Source: an uncultured Mucilaginibacter sp.
GTDB lineage: Bacteria; Bacteroidota; Bacteroidia; Sphingobacteriales; Sphingobacteriaceae
NCBI GenBank assembly: GCA_903885865.1
Contig: CAISKH010000705.1
Location: 1-8,810 of the forward strand
Direction: 5' to 3'
Length of the DNA stretch: 8,810 nt
Of this stretch, positions 6,409-8,810 are shown one piece after another. A program made the translations under genes and the position numbers. The stretch's first letter is position 1. The number at the start of each line of letters is the position of its first letter. The notes below the pieces were generated by a model. It had not been told where the DNA came from. It worked only from the letters and a program-made list of their open reading frames with translations, and did not search any database.

Positions 6409-6443
6409 CTAATTTCATTTTCGGGTTCAAAAATTAGAATTAA

Positions 6444-6472
6444 TTGCTGAATTTGGCGCCGTTTACAATTTG
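6444..6472 (+). promoter_or_regulatory. Possible promoter of pgk
   Basis: TTG (6444-6446) and TACAATTTG (6464-6472) are 17 bases apart in the gap-pgk spacer. They resemble the Bacteroidota -33 and -7 elements, though the -7 has three rather than two bases between TA and TTTG. It would start transcripts just before the pgk ATG at 6487. Confidence 0.3.
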
Positions 6473-6486
6473 ACATCACAACAACT

Positions 6487-7677
6487 ATGAAAACTATAGA
6501 TCTGATAAAATTTACAGGAAAAAAAGCGTTAGTCAGGGTTGATTTTAATGTGCCGCTGGATGAGCATAATAATATAACTGACGATAACCGCATTACCGCG
6601 GCCCTGCCAACCATCAAAAAAATATTGAATGATGGGGGCGCGGTAATACTAATGTCGCACCTGGGCAGGCCGAAGGATGGCCCTAACGAGAAAGATTCAT
6701 TAAAGCATGTGGTTAAGCACCTGTCTGATCTGCTGGGCCAGCAGGTGCAGTTTGCCGATGATTGTATTGGCCCTGATGCCGTTGCCAAAGCCAAAGCGCT
6801 TGCACTCGGCGAAGTGTTGTTATTAGAGAACCTGCGCTTTTACAAACAGGAAGAAAAAGGCGATGTAGAATTCGCTAAAAAACTGTCCGCTTTAGGCGAT
6901 ATTTATGTAAACGATGCCTTCGGTACCGCACACCGCGCCCATGCCTCTACAGCTGTTATTGCGCAGTTTTTTCCAAATGCCAAATACTTTGGCTATGTAA
7001 TGGCGGCCGAGCTGGCCAATGCCGAGAAAATACTAAATCATGCCGAAAAACCTTTCACCGCCATTATGGGCGGCTCAAAGGTGTCTGATAAAATTGAACT
7101 GATAGAAAAGTTATTGGATAAGGTTGATAACCTCATTATAGGCGGTGGCATGGCTTATACCTTTGCAAAGGCCGATGGCGGCAATATAGGCACCTCGCTG
7201 GTGGAGTTGGATAAGCTCGACCTGGCGCTAAGCCTCGTAAAAAAAGCGAAAGCCAAAGGGGTTAATCTTTTGTTGCCTGTTGATAATGTAACAGCCGATG
7301 CTTTCTCAAATGATGCTCATACCGGTTTAGCAAAAACCGGCGAAATACCCGACGGCTGGATGGGTTTGGATATTGGCCCCGAAACCATTGCCTTATTCAG
7401 CAAGGTGGTTGAAAACTCAAAAACCATATTATGGAACGGCCCAATGGGAGTGTTCGAGATGGAGAAATTTTTAATTGGCACCAAAGCCATTGCCGAAGCG
7501 GTAGTAAGAGCAACCGAAAACGGCGCGTTCTCCCTCATCGGCGGTGGCGATTCGGCGGCAGCGGTTTCCAAATTTAACTTAACAAAAGAGGTTAGCTACG
7601 TATCAACCGGCGGCGGCGCGCTGCTGGAGTATATGGAGGGTAAAGAGTTGCCGGGTGTGAAGGCGATAAATGAGTAG
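6487..7677 (+). CDS. pgk: Phosphoglycerate kinase
   Basis: Cytosolic glycolytic kinase that transfers the acyl phosphate of 1,3-bisphosphoglycerate to ADP, directly after the gap step. It has 396 residues, as usual for bacteria. The substrate-binding N domain shows VRVDFNVPL (16-24) and SHLGRP (57-62). The nucleotide-binding C domain shows MGGSKVSDK (194-202), NGPMGVFE (317-324) and the glycine-rich GGGDSAAAV (352-360). All positions are intact and there is no fusion to triose-phosphate isomerase. The last codons and the TAG stop lie within the first copies of a 7-base tandem repeat (see 7671-7733), so the exact C-terminus Ile-Asn-Glu may have been shaped by repeat insertion. A strong terminator follows 63 bases after the stop. 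Confidence 0.98.
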   Translation: MKTIDLIKFTGKKALVRVDFNVPLDEHNNITDDNRITAALPTIKKILNDGGAVILMSHLGRPKDGPNEKDSLKHVVKHLSDLLGQQVQFADDCIGPDAVAKAKALALGEVLLLENLRFYKQEEKGDVEFAKKLSALGDIYVNDAFGTAHRAHASTAVIAQFFPNAKYFGYVMAAELANAEKILNHAEKPFTAIMGGSKVSDKIELIEKLLDKVDNLIIGGGMAYTFAKADGGNIGTSLVELDKLDLALSLVKKAKAKGVNLLLPVDNVTADAFSNDAHTGLAKTGEIPDGWMGLDIGPETIALFSKVVENSKTILWNGPMGVFEMEKFLIGTKAIAEAVVRATENGAFSLIGGGDSAAAVSKFNLTKEVSYVSTGGGALLEYMEGKELPGVKAINE

Positions 7678-7733
7678 TGAGTGGTGAGTAGTCAGTGGTG
7701 AGGGAGGATAAAACTCACTACTGCCCACTCACC
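7671..7733. repeat. Inverted array of a 7-base unit (TGAGTRG) forming a hairpin at the pgk stop
   Basis: The left arm is a run of 7-base units: TGAGTAG (7671-7677), TGAGTGG (7678-7684), TGAGTAG (7685-7691), TCAGTGG (7692-7698) and a degenerate fifth. The right arm (7714-7733) read on the minus strand gives the same units. Bases 7683-7702 pair with 7714-7733 over 20 positions with two mismatches and one G-T pair, around an 11-base loop. The pgk stop TAG is in the first unit. The loop contains GGAGGA, but no start codon follows, so it is not a ribosome binding site. The design copies that of the adk-obgE hairpin with another unit sequence and another period. Confidence 0.85.
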
Positions 7734-7740
7734 TTTATAG

Positions 7741-7767
7741 AGGCTTCGGGAAACCGGGGCCTTTTTT
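7741..7767 (+). terminator. Rho-independent terminator after pgk
   Basis: AGGCTTCGG (7741-7749) pairs with CCGGGGCCT (7754-7762) over nine positions, two of them G-T. The loop is a stable GAAA tetraloop, and T7762-T7767 forms the T run. It lies eight bases after the repeat hairpin and 60 bases before the next gene. This is the clearest terminator of the window and ends the gap-pgk transcript. Confidence 0.9.
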
Positions 7768-7827
7768 ATTTTCTATTCCATTTCAAAAATCAATAACTTA
7801 GAGCATTACAAACTTTAAACTGATCTC

Positions 7828-8810
7828 ATGAAAAAATATATACTGCTGTATAGCCTTTCGTTATTGGTTTTTGCCGCGAAGGCGCAGGATAAAAAAGACA
7901 GTGTTACTTTCCTGCTGCATAAGTTTGAGCAGCGCATAGGCCGCGAAAGTTATCACATAGAGCGCACCGCCAATACCATCACCTATACGGTTAACTTTAA
8001 ATTTGTAGATCGCGGCTCACCCGTAGCCTTAAGGGCCGAGTTGGTTGTTAAGCCATCGTTCGAGCCTGTGCGGTTGGTAATTAAAGGCAAAGTTGCACGG
8101 CCGGTAAGTATTAATGACAGCATTTCTATTATGGGGGGTAAGGCCACGTCAAAGGTGGATGATTCTACCTATAAGAAAAAGTTAAAGCCGTTAACTTTCC
8201 CGGTTGCCAGCTACGCGCCGGGTACGGTACAACAGGCGCTATTGCAATATTGGAAAAATCATGGGCAGCCTTTAAGCATAAATACGCTTCCGTTTGGCTC
8301 CGTGCAGATAAAAAGATCGGGTGGCGATGTGCTAACTTTTAACGGCAAACCCTTACCGCTCGACCGTTATACCATTGGCGGGCTGATATGGGGACATGAA
8401 ATTTTATGGGCCGACCATTCGGGCCATCTCATTTGCCTTATCACCAACGATGCCGAGGCCGATAAGCTGGAAATGATGGCCGAGGCTTATGAACCTTTAT
8501 TGCCTGTATTTATTGCTAAAGCAGCTGCGTACGGCATGGAGCTGTTTACCAAATCGGCCCCAAAAACTATGGGTGCAGGTAAGGTAATTGCCATAACAGG
8601 CGGCAACGTGGTTGATGTGGTTAACTCTAAAGTCATTCCCAATGCTACCGTTATTATTGAGAACGGAATTATCACAAAAATAAGTACCGGTAAATTAACC
8701 ACCCCTGTTGGCGCCACCGTAATTGATGCCAAAGGAAAAACCATTTTACCCGGTCTATGGGATATACATGCCCATTTTGAGCAGGTAGAGTGGGGCCCGG
8801 CCTATCTTGC
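7828..8810 (+). CDS. Exported amidohydrolase-family protein, N-terminal part
   Basis: An open frame of 327 codons starts at ATG 7828 and is cut by the right edge. Residues 1-19 are a signal peptide (KK, then a hydrophobic core, then AAKA) with probable cleavage before Gln20. There is no lipobox cysteine, so it should be periplasmic or secreted. Residues about 21-240 form a region I do not recognise, rich in alternating polar/hydrophobic segments that suggest beta strands. From about residue 250 the composite domain of amidohydrolases begins (VIAITGGNVVDVVNSKVIPN, then ATVIIENGIITKI). It leads to LPGLWDIHAHFEQVEWG, with the metal-binding His314 and His316 (HxH). By family it would hydrolyse a C-N bond of a peptide-like or cyclic amide substrate with bound metal, but the catalytic rest is outside the window. 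TAACTTAG at 7794-7801 is a weak promoter candidate. Confidence 0.88.
   Translation, partial: MKKYILLYSLSLLVFAAKAQDKKDSVTFLLHKFEQRIGRESYHIERTANTITYTVNFKFVDRGSPVALRAELVVKPSFEPVRLVIKGKVARPVSINDSISIMGGKATSKVDDSTYKKKLKPLTFPVASYAPGTVQQALLQYWKNHGQPLSINTLPFGSVQIKRSGGDVLTFNGKPLPLDRYTIGGLIWGHEILWADHSGHLICLITNDAEADKLEMMAEAYEPLLPVFIAKAAAYGMELFTKSAPKTMGAGKVIAITGGNVVDVVNSKVIPNATVIIENGIITKISTGKLTTPVGATVIDAKGKTILPGLWDIHAHFEQVEWGPAYL

Noticed and set aside
6409..6437. Possible terminator after gap: CTAATTT (6409-6415) with AAATTAG (6431-6437)
   Set aside because: Only seven AT-rich pairs, a 15-base loop and no T run. Too weak to call.
7699..7713. GGAGGA as a ribosome binding site for a small gene after pgk
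   Set aside because: No start codon follows at a usable distance, and the sequence is the loop of the repeat hairpin.

Overview
The window looks like chromosomal DNA from a member of the Bacteroidota, most likely Sphingobacteriaceae (a Mucilaginibacter- or Pedobacter-like organism). This rests on protein character, not on a database search. The adenylate kinase is 190 residues with a short LID, and Obg has 333 residues and no C-terminal extension. Several gene starts lack a Shine-Dalgarno sequence. Sequences matching the Bacteroidota -7 promoter element TAnnTTTG occur upstream of several genes.

Layout, left to right: (1) the N-terminal 199 residues of a PIG3-type quinone oxidoreductase on the minus strand, running off the left edge; (2) on the plus strand, a tRNA-Arg(ACG) with encoded CCA and a short terminator, then adk and obgE. 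These two are separated by an unusual hairpin built from inverted arrays of an 8-base unit; (3) a tightly packed minus-strand surface-glycan/exosortase operon at 2622-5308. In transcription order it holds a leftover C-terminal glycosyltransferase fragment, a SAM methyltransferase, a family 2 glycosyltransferase starting with TTG, an exosortase-family membrane protease/transpeptidase with Cys/Arg/His candidates in place, and a WcaF-like hexapeptide acyltransferase. It ends only 3 bp from the end of obgE, which points the other way; (4) divergently on the plus strand, the glycolytic pair gap and pgk, followed by a second repeat-built hairpin (7-base unit) and a strong GAAA-tetraloop terminator; (5) the exported N-terminal part of an amidohydrolase, running off the right edge.

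The plus-strand genes are mostly housekeeping: nucleotide balance, ribosome-linked GTPase, tRNA and lower glycolysis. The minus-strand island is the accessory part. Its enzymes could build and decorate a surface glycan, while the exosortase could process C-terminally tagged exported proteins and join them to that glycan. No sorting-signal substrate, polymerase or flippase is visible here, so the partners must lie elsewhere.

The items most worth a second look are the compact exosortase locus with its truncated leading gene, and the two stop-codon-associated hairpins. These have the same design, short-period tandem units in inverted arms, but use different unit sequences. There is no stretch over 300 bases without a gene. 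The longest, 599-812, contains only a promoter-like site for the tRNA.
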